From: Nitrososphaerota archaeon
GTDB taxonomy: Archaea; Thermoproteota; EX4484-205; JAAOZP01
DNA length: 64,000 nt
Direction of reading: 5' to 3'
Assembly (NCBI GenBank): GCA_011605725.1
Contig: JAAOZP010000011.1
Span: 116,474 to 180,473, forward strand
The translations under genes and the position numbers were made by a program. The notes below the pieces were generated by a model. It was not told the origin of the DNA and ran no database searches. It saw nothing but the letters and a program-made list of their open reading frames with translations. This document shows positions 1-9,369 of the stretch, piece by piece (position 1 is the stretch's first letter; each line of letters starts with the position of its first letter).

Positions 1-3000
1 CATGTGAAACCTCCCGGGAACGATAATCAGGCAGATGCTTCTACGAAGATCATTTTCACAACTTTTATGGTGACCATTACCACTAAGCCGGAAGGATTAA
101 AAATAGCTGTGGACGGGGAAGTCTACACGTCTCCGCAAACCTTTGCTTGGCTAAACGGCTCTAAGCACACTATCGGCACCTTCTCCCCGCAGTCTGAAGG
201 AGACACGATTTACACGTGGGTTTCTTGGAGCGACGGCGGTGAAATAAGCCACATGGTGACAGCAGTAGGCGACGCCATCTACACAGCATTCTTCAAGAAG
301 CAGTATCTTGTGTGCTTCAACCAAACGGGTCTTGACAGTTCTGCAACCGGGGTTATTGTAACGGTTAATGGTTCATCTAAAAGCTATGACAAACTGCCTT
401 TCAGCAACTGGTATGATGAGAACGATTGGATCAGCTATAGTTATGCTGAAACAGTGAATAGCTCTCAAACAGGGAAAAGGTTCAAGCTTAACTATGTCAC
501 TGGACCAGCCTCGCCTTTCCAAGTCTCTTCATTCACGCTAGTGATTGGCAGCTACACGCCTCAATACCTTCTGACTGTTGAAACCGAGCCTGACGGCTTA
601 ACAATTATTCCTGGTGGCGGATGGTATGATGCAAACTCGTTAATCATTTTAACAGCGCCGGGAACAATACCGGTTTCACAAGGAATCCAATACAGGTTCA
701 GCCACTGGAGCATAGACGGGGTTTCTCAAGGCATGGGGGTCAACCCTATTACGGTGAGCATGAACACGACTCATACTGCAACAGCCCACTATGTTCTTCA
801 ATACTATCTGACGGTGGAATCTCCATACGGGGCACCAAGCCCGGGCAGCGGATGGTTTGACGCTGGAACAAGTATAACAGCATCAGTCACCTCACCCTGG
901 CCTCCTGACTCTGCAGACACCCGGAGTGTTTGCACAGGATGGGTAGGCACAGGAAGTGCCCCGTCCTCTGGAACCAATACTGAAGTGTCTTTCACTATTA
1001 ATGCGCCCTCAAGCATAACCTGGAGCTGGAAAACCCAGTACCGCGTCGCTTTCATCCAGACAGGTGTTGACGTCGACTTCACCGGGGTAGTGATGACTAT
1101 TGACGGTATCGGCCACGGTAGGGAGGGTCACGCCGCCTGGTATGATGTTGGAGCAAGCATCGACTTCAACTTCACGGGACTCCTGGTTGTTGCAGTCAAC
1201 CAGAAACGATACGTGTTGACTAGCGTCAACGCTTCCACACCCTTGATTGTTACAGGCCCGCTTACCGTCATGGGCAGCTATAGGACACAGTATTACTTGA
1301 CGATGATCACGAGCCACGGTACAGTAAGCCCCGGCGACGGGTGGTTTGACGCTGGTTCAACCGTGGAGATAACCGCTGCCCTGCCTCCGGTTGTCCAGGG
1401 TGAACGCTATGTTTGGATGGGATGGACAGGGACAGGAAGCGGGTCATACACCGGTATGCAGAACCCGGCTCAAATAACCGTTAACAGCCCGATTAAAGAG
1501 TCAGCCTCATGGAAGCATCAATACTATCTGGCTGTGAACACGCCATACGGCACTGCTGGCGGCGAAGACTGGTATGATGAGGGTTCAGCCGCTTACGCTA
1601 CAGTAGCCCCGCTAACGGTTGACGGGCCGGATGGCGTAAGGTATGTCTTTTCACACTGGAGTGGAGATGCTTCAGGGACTGCTTCAACTTCAGACCCGAT
1701 TACGATGAATGCGCCGAAGACGGCGATTGCCATCTGGAAGACTCAGTACCGAGTTGTGTTCAACCAGAACGGTTTAGATGAAACAGCTGTTGGAACCGTT
1801 GTCACTGTCAACGGCTCAGAACATATGCAGAGCAACCTGCCTTTCACAACATGGGTGGACAGCGGTGCTTCAATCAACTATGGCTTTGAAAGCATTGTTT
1901 TAACCAGCGACCCCGGTAAGAGGTTTAGGCTAAACAATGTGACTGGGCCTGAAACACCGTTTACTGTTACTGGTCCCGTAACGGTTGCTGGAAACTATGT
2001 CACTCAATGGCGGGTCGTGTTCACTGTAGATCCACCCGGTTCAGGAACAACCGTGCCCTCTGGAGCCGGCTGGTATGACGCAGGGATACGGTTCAGCATA
2101 TCTGCTGAGGCTAATCCTGGGTTCTCGTTTTCAGAGTGGACTGTGAACACCTCATCCATAAATATCGCCGACACTTCGTCGCAGCAGACCAGTGTGACAG
2201 TAAATGGTCAAGGAACCGTCACAGCATGCTTCACCATTTTCTACACCGTCTCTTTCACTCAAATAGGCTTGCCAACCGGGGTTGAGTGGAGCGTTACTTT
2301 CAACGGGGTGACGAAATCCTCTACGTCGAACACTATTGTTTTCAGCAATGTTCAAACCGGAGACTACGCTTGGAGCACGCTAACGCTTATTCAATTAGAT
2401 TCTGGAACAAGATACTTAGCGTCACCCTCATTCGGAACACTAAGCGTGCCGTCGCAGCTGACGCAAACGATAAGCTACACTGCCCAGTATAGGGTTGAAA
2501 TATCATGGTCTGGGCTTGATGCTGAAGCCAGCGGCGGGAAAGTGGTCATCATCACGGTAGGCGGCACGGTTTTCAGCAGGAATGTGGAAGACGCTTTCTA
2601 CGAGGAGTGGGTTAATGCTGGAGCAACAGTAAGCTATGCTTTCGAGGAAACCTTGTCTACAGCAATGTCGGGGAAAAGGTTTAGCCTCCACCATGTATCA
2701 GGCACTTCGGCAAGCTTCTCCAACGACTTCGGTCCCATTTCAGGACCAGTATATGAAACAGCATACTATAAAGCTCAATACTATATTACTGTAATCAGTG
2801 ACTACGGCAGCCCAACTTCCTCAACATGGGTTGACGAGGGGACCAGTTTCACCGCCTCGGTGACAAGCCCGGCTGAAACCATGGTCAACCAGCACCAATG
2901 GGTCTGCACAGGCTTCAAGGTAGATGAGAATCCTGTTCAAGAGGGTTCGAGCTACACGTTTGTAAACGTGCAGACGCCGCACACCATAGTGTTTTACTGG

Positions 3001-5604
3001 AAGAAACAGTTCTGGATCCAGGTTAACAGCAACCATGGTTCTCCAACACCCTCCCAATGGGTGGATCAGGGTGGAAGCCTTATGGTGAGCGTAACCTCTC
3101 CAACCGACGAGTCTGAAGGAGTAAGGTATAGGTGTAAAGGCTACACTATAGATAGCAACCCGCCTGTTGAAGACGGGAGCACAAGCCACTTTTTCAGTGA
3201 CGTTCAGAGTGCTCACACGATTACTTTCAACTGGATCGCCCAGTACAAGGTTACTTTCTACACTAATCCTGTTCAGGGGACTGTAACGGTTCGGGGAGTA
3301 GTTAAGAATAATGGTGAAAGCGAGTTTTACGATGATGGGGAATCAATCCCGATTACTGCGAACCCTCCCTCTGGCTACTGGTTCTCACGCTGGACAGTAA
3401 CCGGCGGAGTCGCTGTAGACAACTATGGGAGTCAAACGGCAATTATGATGGTGAGCAGACCAGGCAGTCTTTCAGCAATATTCGTCATAAACGCTGTCTC
3501 AATAACAATCACTTCCAGCCCTGTTACTGGAGTAGGCTTCATCAAGGTTGACGGCGTGCCCTACAATACTCCGGTAACTTTCACATGGGTAACTGGGACG
3601 ACCCACGTGCTGGAGGCGGTTTCAATCGTGCCTGGGGCAACAGGCATTAGGTATGTATGGAAAAGCTGGAGTGACAGCGGGGCTCAGATGCATGTCTACA
3701 CTGTCCCCAGCATGTCTGAGACAGTGACAGCATGCTTCTCAACCCAGTATTATCTGACGGTGATTTCACCGCACGATACTCCAGGAGGCTCAGGATGGTA
3801 TGAGGAGGGCTCAATCGCGTATGCAACGCTTGAGACCAGAATTGTTGTCGAGAACGGTGTGCAATACGTGTTTACAGGCTGGAGTGGAGACGCTTCCGGA
3901 ACAAGCCTTACGAGTAACCCGATAATGATGAACGGTCCGAAAACCGCTGTGGCGAACTGGGCAACTTCAGCATACACGGTGACTCTCGACAAGAGCCCGA
4001 GGCAAGGAGTGATCACAGTTGACGGTGTTGTTTACACGAGTCTTCCGGTAGTGCTCAACTGGGTTCCAGGATCTTCTCACACGGTTATGGTTCCCAGTAT
4101 TGAAGAGGCGGGAGGCACAAGGTATGTTTTCAGAGAATGGTCAGACGGCTCGACACAGGCTAGTAGAATAATCGTCGCTGAGAAAACTGGAGCAGTCTAT
4201 GTCGCCTACTACAACGTGCAGCATAGGCTAACGGTCTACTCTGACCACGGGCTGACCACGGGCTCAGGATGGTATGACGAGGGTGTTGAAGCAGTTTTCT
4301 CCGTAACACCAACCATAGTGAGAGACGAGACAGAGGGAGTGGAGTACACGTTTAAAGGCTGGGTTGGAAGCGGGGCTGGAAAACACTACACCGGGCCGGA
4401 TAATCCTGCGCGAGTCATAATGACTGGGCCTGTTGAGGAGAAAGCAGAATGGGAGCCTTCAATGTACTGTTTAAAAGTTGTCAGCGAGTATGGAGACCCG
4501 TATGGAAGCGGCTGGTATCCTGTAAACTCTGAAGCACGGTTCGGAGTAAACACGCCTGTTAACCATGGTAACGGCACGATGAGAGTCTTCTTAAACTGGT
4601 TTGGAGACATAAGTCTCAGGGAGCCTGTTGGAACCCTGATTATGGTTAGGCCGTATACTGTAATAGCCAACTGGGACACTCAATACTTAGTGGTTTACAA
4701 TACGACTGCTCCAAACGGTGTTTTACTATCTGTGCCAGGAGTGCCTCAAACATTGGCACCGGGCTTCAACGTTTACGCGCAGTATTACTCAGCAGGAAGC
4801 AGGGTTAAAATCGGGCCGGCGCCCGGAACCGTGTACGCGACTGAGGATACAAGGTATTGTTTCGAAGGCTGGATGATAAATGGGGAACCGGTCTCTTCCG
4901 ATTCGAACCTAGACTTTACTGTGAATAAGCCTCTGCACATATCCATGACATATGGAACCGAGATACTCTTGACTGTAAACGTGGTAGGGGCGAATCGCAA
5001 CTTCACTGTGAAACTTACGGTGGAGAAGAGCCCAGCCTACGTGCTTGACATCACGCCCTTATCTCCCTTTAAAGAATGGGTGAAGAAAGACACTGGCTTA
5101 ACCCTCACCGTTTCCAGCCCGAACAAGATAGGCCGTGGAGAGTGGGCTGTTTTCAGAGAATGGTCTGGAGACGCTCAGGGAAGTCAGAGAATAATCTCGT
5201 TGAAAGCTTCGAGACCAATAACGGTGAACGCAGTGTTCTTCGCGGTCAACCCGGTTGCAGAATCAATACCCTACTCGCTGTTAACGGGCATAGTGTCGAT
5301 AGTTCTTTCACGTTTAATACGGAGAAAACGTGCAGAAGAACCCTTGGAACACCGGAGCTATTCGCCAACCCTGGGAATAGTGTCGCTGACTGCTGTGTTA
5401 ACCGTATCAATAATAGTGAGCATCAGCGTAGCCATGGGCTACGGGATAAACGTTGCTGAGCTTCCAGACTTAGAAAACTGGGCCGTATTGTTCACCGGGG
5501 TTGAGGCAATCTTCTTCCTGGTCGCGACACTGCTTGTTACAAGGCGTTCTTACCCGAGGAAGATGGAGATCCCAGTCATCTATCCGAACCCCTACGGGAT
5601 TTAA
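1..5604 (+). CDS. Giant repeat surface protein, InlB-B-like repeats, 5' partial
   Basis: The reading frame is open to the left edge. A GTG at 4 exists, but no signal peptide follows it, so I read the gene as truncated by the window. The visible 1866 residues are almost wholly tandem beta-rich repeats of about 75-90 residues, each opening with a Q-Y-[YR]-L-T-V-like strand and containing a G-W-[YF]-D-x-G-[ST] turn; I count about 14 recognisable turns, near residues 206, 281, 378, 443, 520, 616, 688, 867, 941, 1018, 1106, 1263, 1421 and 1501. This matches the divergent InlB B-repeat style of extracellular proteins. Three hydrophobic segments end the protein (about 1756-1772, 1790-1812, 1826-1846), with an Arg/Lys-rich stretch after the first, so it is probably anchored with its C-terminus at the membrane. 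The likely role is adhesion or a surface stalk; no catalytic domain is visible. Confident in architecture, not in function. Confidence 0.85.
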   Translation, partial: HVKPPGNDNQADASTKIIFTTFMVTITTKPEGLKIAVDGEVYTSPQTFAWLNGSKHTIGTFSPQSEGDTIYTWVSWSDGGEISHMVTAVGDAIYTAFFKKQYLVCFNQTGLDSSATGVIVTVNGSSKSYDKLPFSNWYDENDWISYSYAETVNSSQTGKRFKLNYVTGPASPFQVSSFTLVIGSYTPQYLLTVETEPDGLTIIPGGGWYDANSLIILTAPGTIPVSQGIQYRFSHWSIDGVSQGMGVNPITVSMNTTHTATAHYVLQYYLTVESPYGAPSPGSGWFDAGTSITASVTSPWPPDSADTRSVCTGWVGTGSAPSSGTNTEVSFTINAPSSITWSWKTQYRVAFIQTGVDVDFTGVVMTIDGIGHGREGHAAWYDVGASIDFNFTGLLVVAVNQKRYVLTSVNASTPLIVTGPLTVMGSYRTQYYLTMITSHGTVSPGDGWFDAGSTVEITAALPPVVQGERYVWMGWTGTGSGSYTGMQNPAQITVNSPIKESASWKHQYYLAVNTPYGTAGGEDWYDEGSAAYATVAPLTVDGPDGVRYVFSHWSGDASGTASTSDPITMNAPKTAIAIWKTQYRVVFNQNGLDETAVGTVVTVNGSEHMQSNLPFTTWVDSGASINYGFESIVLTSDPGKRFRLNNVTGPETPFTVTGPVTVAGNYVTQWRVVFTVDPPGSGTTVPSGAGWYDAGIRFSISAEANPGFSFSEWTVNTSSINIADTSSQQTSVTVNGQGTVTACFTIFYTVSFTQIGLPTGVEWSVTFNGVTKSSTSNTIVFSNVQTGDYAWSTLTLIQLDSGTRYLASPSFGTLSVPSQLTQTISYTAQYRVEISWSGLDAEASGGKVVIITVGGTVFSRNVEDAFYEEWVNAGATVSYAFEETLSTAMSGKRFSLHHVSGTSASFSNDFGPISGPVYETAYYKAQYYITVISDYGSPTSSTWVDEGTSFTASVTSPAETMVNQHQWVCTGFKVDENPVQEGSSYTFVNVQTPHTIVFYWKKQFWIQVNSNHGSPTPSQWVDQGGSLMVSVTSPTDESEGVRYRCKGYTIDSNPPVEDGSTSHFFSDVQSAHTITFNWIAQYKVTFYTNPVQGTVTVRGVVKNNGESEFYDDGESIPITANPPSGYWFSRWTVTGGVAVDNYGSQTAIMMVSRPGSLSAIFVINAVSITITSSPVTGVGFIKVDGVPYNTPVTFTWVTGTTHVLEAVSIVPGATGIRYVWKSWSDSGAQMHVYTVPSMSETVTACFSTQYYLTVISPHDTPGGSGWYEEGSIAYATLETRIVVENGVQYVFTGWSGDASGTSLTSNPIMMNGPKTAVANWATSAYTVTLDKSPRQGVITVDGVVYTSLPVVLNWVPGSSHTVMVPSIEEAGGTRYVFREWSDGSTQASRIIVAEKTGAVYVAYYNVQHRLTVYSDHGLTTGSGWYDEGVEAVFSVTPTIVRDETEGVEYTFKGWVGSGAGKHYTGPDNPARVIMTGPVEEKAEWEPSMYCLKVVSEYGDPYGSGWYPVNSEARFGVNTPVNHGNGTMRVFLNWFGDISLREPVGTLIMVRPYTVIANWDTQYLVVYNTTAPNGVLLSVPGVPQTLAPGFNVYAQYYSAGSRVKIGPAPGTVYATEDTRYCFEGWMINGEPVSSDSNLDFTVNKPLHISMTYGTEILLTVNVVGANRNFTVKLTVEKSPAYVLDITPLSPFKEWVKKDTGLTLTVSSPNKIGRGEWAVFREWSGDAQGSQRIISLKASRPITVNAVFFAVNPVAESIPYSLLTGIVSIVLSRLIRRKRAEEPLEHRSYSPTLGIVSLTAVLTVSIIVSISVAMGYGINVAELPDLENWAVLFTGVEAIFFLVATLLVTRRSYPRKMEIPVIYPNPYGI

Positions 5605-5681
5605 GATGGGAGTTAGACAACTTATGAACAAACAATGTCTTTATAGCTTCGTTGAAAATATTTTAAAGGAATGATGGTAAA

Positions 5682-6785
5682 ATGAAAGAGTTGAAAGAAT
5701 TGAGGGAGGAGCATGTTCATCTTCTAAGACAACCTTACGGCTCGTTCTACTCGATGGACAGCCTCGACTTGAAAATCATCGAGGAAGTCCGCAAGCGTGG
5801 TCCAAGTAACATTTCTGAAATATCAAGAGTTTTAAACGTTGCTCCATCAACAGTATCCAGAAGGCTGGAGAAAATGGCTGCGACTCTTAAGCTTAGAATA
5901 TTGACGAACCTGGCTTACCATAAGATTGGCATTAGAAGAGCAATTGTTGAAATAGAGCCTGAAGCCGGGGCTGAGGCAGAGCTGATGGAGAAAATCCTAT
6001 CCTTAAGCTACTGGTTTCAATCCTACAGGATTCTTGGGAGCTTCGGCTACCTTGTTGGCTTTAAAATACCTTATGCCTTCTACAATGCTTACGAGTCAAT
6101 GCTCAACAGTCTTAAGGAAGAATATAGGGTGAAGCATCTCGCTATCCACCCTCTTGGCGAAATAGTTGGCGTCGGACCCTGTTTCCGAAACTATGACGCA
6201 GAGGTTAAAAGATGGAGGATTGACTGGAGCGATATAAGAAGAAGCTTGACGGAGTCTAGCCCAATAATTCTTGAAGACCCTCCCGGATACAGCATGGAGG
6301 CAGATCCTCTGGATGTTCGAATAATGCTTATTCTTGAGAGTGATGCGCAGACCTCAATGTCTGATATAGCAAAGATTACAGGTGTCTCGGTTCCAACAGT
6401 GTCGAACAGGATTAAGAAGCTGACGGCGAACGGATTAATCCTCGGCTACGTTGCAAACATTCTTCCATTTCCATTGGAGGATTCTCGGCTCCTCCAGCTG
6501 ATGGTGGAGTTTCCAGGGAAAACAGAGATGCAGACATTCGCCTCAGGCCTATTGCAAACACCTTTTCTCCTGAGTTTTCAGAAAGAAATTGTGAAGCCGA
6601 CGCTCTTCGCAAGGCTGTACCTGCCAAACCGGGAGTATCCCTCGCTATCTGATCTTCTGAGAAGCCTGGTGAGAGAGGGGTTCGTGAAAGGATTCTCCGT
6701 GGTTGAACTAGACATTACTAGTGAACAGTCTAGAAAAATATCCGTTGGATTACTGGATTCGAAGGGCCAGTGGCAATTCGGATGA
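5682..6785 (+). CDS. Double winged-helix Lrp/AsnC-like transcription regulator
   Basis: A 367-residue protein built as two similar halves. Each half starts with a helix-turn-helix: residues about 28-66 (I-S-E-I-S-R-V-L-N-V-A-P-S-T-V-S-R-R) and about 210-250 (M-S-D-I-A-K-I-T-G-V-S-V-P-T-V-S-N-R). Each is followed by an alpha/beta stretch of about 110 residues that could be a ligand-sensing RAM-like domain. There is no signal peptide or membrane segment, so it should be a cytosolic DNA-binding protein. ATG at 5682 is the first good start after the stop of the surface-protein gene 78 bp upstream, with AAAGGA about 12 bp before it. It may control the flanking surface-protein genes, but that is only inferred from position. 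The tandem duplication is unusual, as Lrp-type regulators normally carry one HTH per chain. Confidence 0.75.
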   Translation: MKELKELREEHVHLLRQPYGSFYSMDSLDLKIIEEVRKRGPSNISEISRVLNVAPSTVSRRLEKMAATLKLRILTNLAYHKIGIRRAIVEIEPEAGAEAELMEKILSLSYWFQSYRILGSFGYLVGFKIPYAFYNAYESMLNSLKEEYRVKHLAIHPLGEIVGVGPCFRNYDAEVKRWRIDWSDIRRSLTESSPIILEDPPGYSMEADPLDVRIMLILESDAQTSMSDIAKITGVSVPTVSNRIKKLTANGLILGYVANILPFPLEDSRLLQLMVEFPGKTEMQTFASGLLQTPFLLSFQKEIVKPTLFARLYLPNREYPSLSDLLRSLVREGFVKGFSVVELDITSEQSRKISVGLLDSKGQWQFG

Positions 6786-6864
6786 TCCGAGAATAACCGT
6801 TTAAACCACAGCCTTGATTCGCTTACTCTCACCAACATAGGCGCCTTCTTCAGATAAAAGCAGG

Positions 6865-6907
6865 GCCTCGATTTTTCGAGGCTTGTCTGTATTTTTCAGT
6901 GCAGACA
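6865..6907 (+). terminator. Two tandem hairpins in the gap 6786-6970
   Basis: GCCTCGA (6865-6871) and TCGAGGC (6876-6882) form a perfect 7-bp stem with a TTTT loop. TGTCTG (6884-6889) then pairs with CAGACA (6902-6907) around a T-rich loop. The pair lies between the regulator and the C25 peptidase gene, so a transcript-end or 5'-leader structure is plausible. Part of the element is symmetric and could act on either strand. Confidence 0.4.
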
Positions 6908-6970
6908 ATAAATGTTTGTATTTTTTGAATCAAACTGAGCCATAAGTATAGACAGTTCTTCATTTTCCTT

Positions 6971-8299
6971 GTGGCGAATTCCAGCAGAGCGGGTAAAAAC
7001 CTTGTGCTTATCCTATTGATGGTTATGATCCTTTTCACAGGATGCTCGCATTTTAATCAAGCTATAGGAGAGGCATCTGGGGAGTATGATCTGCTCGTCA
7101 TCGGGCCAGAATCCTATCGGAGAATCCTGCAATGTTTTCTAGACTTTAAGGCAACACAGGGTATTAAGGCCAAGTTTCACCCGATCGAGCTGATCAGCAT
7201 GAACATAACAGAGCCAAGTATTATTGCTGAAAAACTCCACGAGTTCATTGCTGGAGAATACTTTAAGTCAAGCATTAAATATCTGATTCTAGTAGGAACA
7301 TATGAGCATGTGCCCACGAAATACGTTTACTCGCCGGGCGACGAGCTTGGGATGGCTGACTTCAACTATAAACCGTCTGACTGGTATTACGGTGTTCCAG
7401 ACTGGAATGACTCTGAAATCGGCCTCTTGGGCGGAAACATTCCGAGGATTGCTGTCGGAAGACTGCCTGTGAAGAATGAAGAGGAGCTGGACCGTTTGAT
7501 CAAGAAGATTATCCGTGTGGAAGCAGGTTTTCAACCAGGCCTGTTTCTCATACTGAGGGATCAATCTGTTAACGTTGATCAGCTGCTTAACGTGCTGCAC
7601 TTCTCCAGTCCAATACGTGTAAACACGACTCCCAGCACCCTGGATTCCTCCTTCTTTAAAAACGTAACCTTCTTGGTGACGATAACTCACGGCAGTTGGA
7701 ATACGCTTTTCACGAGAACGCCGGAGGGAGAGTTAAAACCGCTAGTAACCTCTAATGAGGTTAGCAGGATAACGGAGAACTATGCTCTTCACTACATGGC
7801 TGCCTGCTTCGCGGGGGCACTTGACTCGGAGGGTGAATGCCTAGCACGTGTCCTTATTACTTCAGCCGGAGGGCCAGCTCTAGTGATCGCAAGTTCTAGA
7901 ACAGAATGGTCTGAAAACCCTATTCTGCCAGTGTTCTGGAAGCGTTTTCTCGCCACGGGGGACGTGGGCGGATCATTCATAGAGGCTGTTGAAACATACC
8001 TTCTGGACGCAAATGTTTTCTCAGCGTCTAAGCCATCGTTCAGCCAGTATAATTTCTACCTTACCAAAGTAATATATGGAGACGTGTCTTGGAGAGTTGA
8101 AAACCCTGTGGGCAGCATGATGAATAGAGACGCATCGCCTAATTCAAGCAGCCGTATGGAAAACAGTTTAAAAGGTCTTTTAAACACGAATATTGTCGAG
8201 AAGGAGGCTAAACCCGCCTGGATCATCATCCTGCTGCTTGCAACAGTTTTTCCAAGCTGTATTCTCGTTTTTCAAAAACAGTGGAAGAGTTTTCGCTGA
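6971..8299 (+). CDS. Secreted gingipain-like cysteine peptidase (family C25)
   Basis: A 442-residue protein with an N-terminal hydrophobic segment ending F-T-G-C (about residues 11-25), which resembles a lipobox, and a second hydrophobic segment near the C-terminus (about 417-435) followed by a basic tail. The middle follows the C25 pattern: a Y-D-L-L-V-I-G strand, Y-L-I-L-V-G, a D-W-Y-Y-G-V motif, R-I-A-V-G-R-L-P, then a candidate catalytic His240 in T-I-T-H-G and Cys279 in M-A-A-C-F-A-G. These two stand in the order and approximate spacing of the gingipain dyad. GTG at 6971 is chosen because an AT-rich box (near 6941-6951) sits about 25 bp upstream, fitting a leaderless transcript. Next comes a secreted transglutaminase-like gene, so the set probably processes or cross-links surface proteins. 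Specificity is unknown. Confidence 0.75.
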   Translation: MANSSRAGKNLVLILLMVMILFTGCSHFNQAIGEASGEYDLLVIGPESYRRILQCFLDFKATQGIKAKFHPIELISMNITEPSIIAEKLHEFIAGEYFKSSIKYLILVGTYEHVPTKYVYSPGDELGMADFNYKPSDWYYGVPDWNDSEIGLLGGNIPRIAVGRLPVKNEEELDRLIKKIIRVEAGFQPGLFLILRDQSVNVDQLLNVLHFSSPIRVNTTPSTLDSSFFKNVTFLVTITHGSWNTLFTRTPEGELKPLVTSNEVSRITENYALHYMAACFAGALDSEGECLARVLITSAGGPALVIASSRTEWSENPILPVFWKRFLATGDVGGSFIEAVETYLLDANVFSASKPSFSQYNFYLTKVIYGDVSWRVENPVGSMMNRDASPNSSSRMENSLKGLLNTNIVEKEAKPAWIIILLLATVFPSCILVFQKQWKSFR

Positions 8300-8334
8300 A
8301 AGTTTAAAAACGACGATTATCCTTTTGAATCGGC

Positions 8335-9369
8335 TTGCCTGATGCTAAGCTTATCGTAGGAATGGTTTTAACCCTGATCGGAGCCAGCCTAGTATTGGGC
8401 TTCCTGCCTGTTAAAACAGAGTATTCCCAGGAAGACCATGGCGGTGCTTCGAGAGAGGTTCGGGTGGAGTATGTGGAGAAACACAACTACACCTATTTTC
8501 TGAGCCAATGCTTTCTACTTAGAAACCCTTCCAACAATACTGTAGTGGATCTGGTTTACATGTGGCTTCCAGTTAACGCGAGCAACCAGTTAGTGAGGCT
8601 CTTGGAGACAAACCGTGAACCATTATACAGGAAAAACAGTGAAGACGGTGCTGTAATACTTGTCTACAACTTGAGCCTAATGGGTGGAGAAACCACGTGG
8701 ATCAACGCCACGCTTCAAGTGACTGTTGAAAAATACAGGCTCATCATGGAGAACCTTCCCTGGATGAATTATTCTCAGGTTGAGAAGAACACGGGTGGTA
8801 AAAGATACTGGGCGGTTGAAAACCAGACGTACGTTTCAATAGCTCAGAGCATAGGTCTAGATGCTAGGGATCCTGTTGAAGCCTGCAGCAGGATCGGGAA
8901 ATGGATACTTGCCAGGCTCAACTACCAGCCAACTTGGAGAAGAGGTGCGGAACACGCGTTGATTCTGAAAGACGGTAAGCTGGCTGTCTCAGGGGACTGC
9001 GAAGAGGTTGCCGACGTTTTCGTAACGCTTGCAAGAATACTTGGAATACGTTCAAGAGTAGCGCACGGCATCTACCTGCTTGAGGATAAGGATGTCGTAA
9101 CAATGTGGATGAGGAGGACTGAAACTGGCTACGATCTTTCAGACAACTGGGGTGGGCACGCTTGGCCGCAGATATATGTCCCGCAAGCAGGATGGGTTGA
9201 TGTTGAGCTGCTTGAAGGAGGAACTGTTAAAATAGGCGACTTCTCCCAGTACCATATTAAATACGGCTTTGAAGAAAAAAGCTTCATGGGTTCGACAATG
9301 CTCTACTGTCAGGCGATGTATTTGGAGACAGATTTTTTCCACTTCACTTTCAGGAGGGTTCAGCCATGA
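8335..9369 (+). CDS. Membrane-anchored transglutaminase-like protein
   Basis: A 344-residue protein with one N-terminal membrane segment (about residues 5-27) and an extracytoplasmic remainder. The C-terminal half is a transglutaminase-like cysteine-protease fold, with candidate triad Cys222 (S-G-D-C-E-E), His275 (G-G-H-A-W-P) and Asp289 (G-W-V-D-V-E) in the expected order. Such domains hydrolyse or cross-link peptide side chains. The start is TTG at 8335; the internal ATG at 8359 would shorten the anchor. Its stop overlaps the ATG of the next gene (ATGA at 9366-9369), so the two are probably translated together. With the upstream C25-like peptidase it forms a secreted protein-modifying unit. 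Substrates may include the repeat surface protein next door, which is inference only. Confidence 0.75.
   Translation: MPDAKLIVGMVLTLIGASLVLGFLPVKTEYSQEDHGGASREVRVEYVEKHNYTYFLSQCFLLRNPSNNTVVDLVYMWLPVNASNQLVRLLETNREPLYRKNSEDGAVILVYNLSLMGGETTWINATLQVTVEKYRLIMENLPWMNYSQVEKNTGGKRYWAVENQTYVSIAQSIGLDARDPVEACSRIGKWILARLNYQPTWRRGAEHALILKDGKLAVSGDCEEVADVFVTLARILGIRSRVAHGIYLLEDKDVVTMWMRRTETGYDLSDNWGGHAWPQIYVPQAGWVDVELLEGGTVKIGDFSQYHIKYGFEEKSFMGSTMLYCQAMYLETDFFHFTFRRVQP

Noticed and set aside
1..5604. CRISPR-like repeats
   Set aside because: The periodicity is at protein level, with diverged DNA and no spacers.
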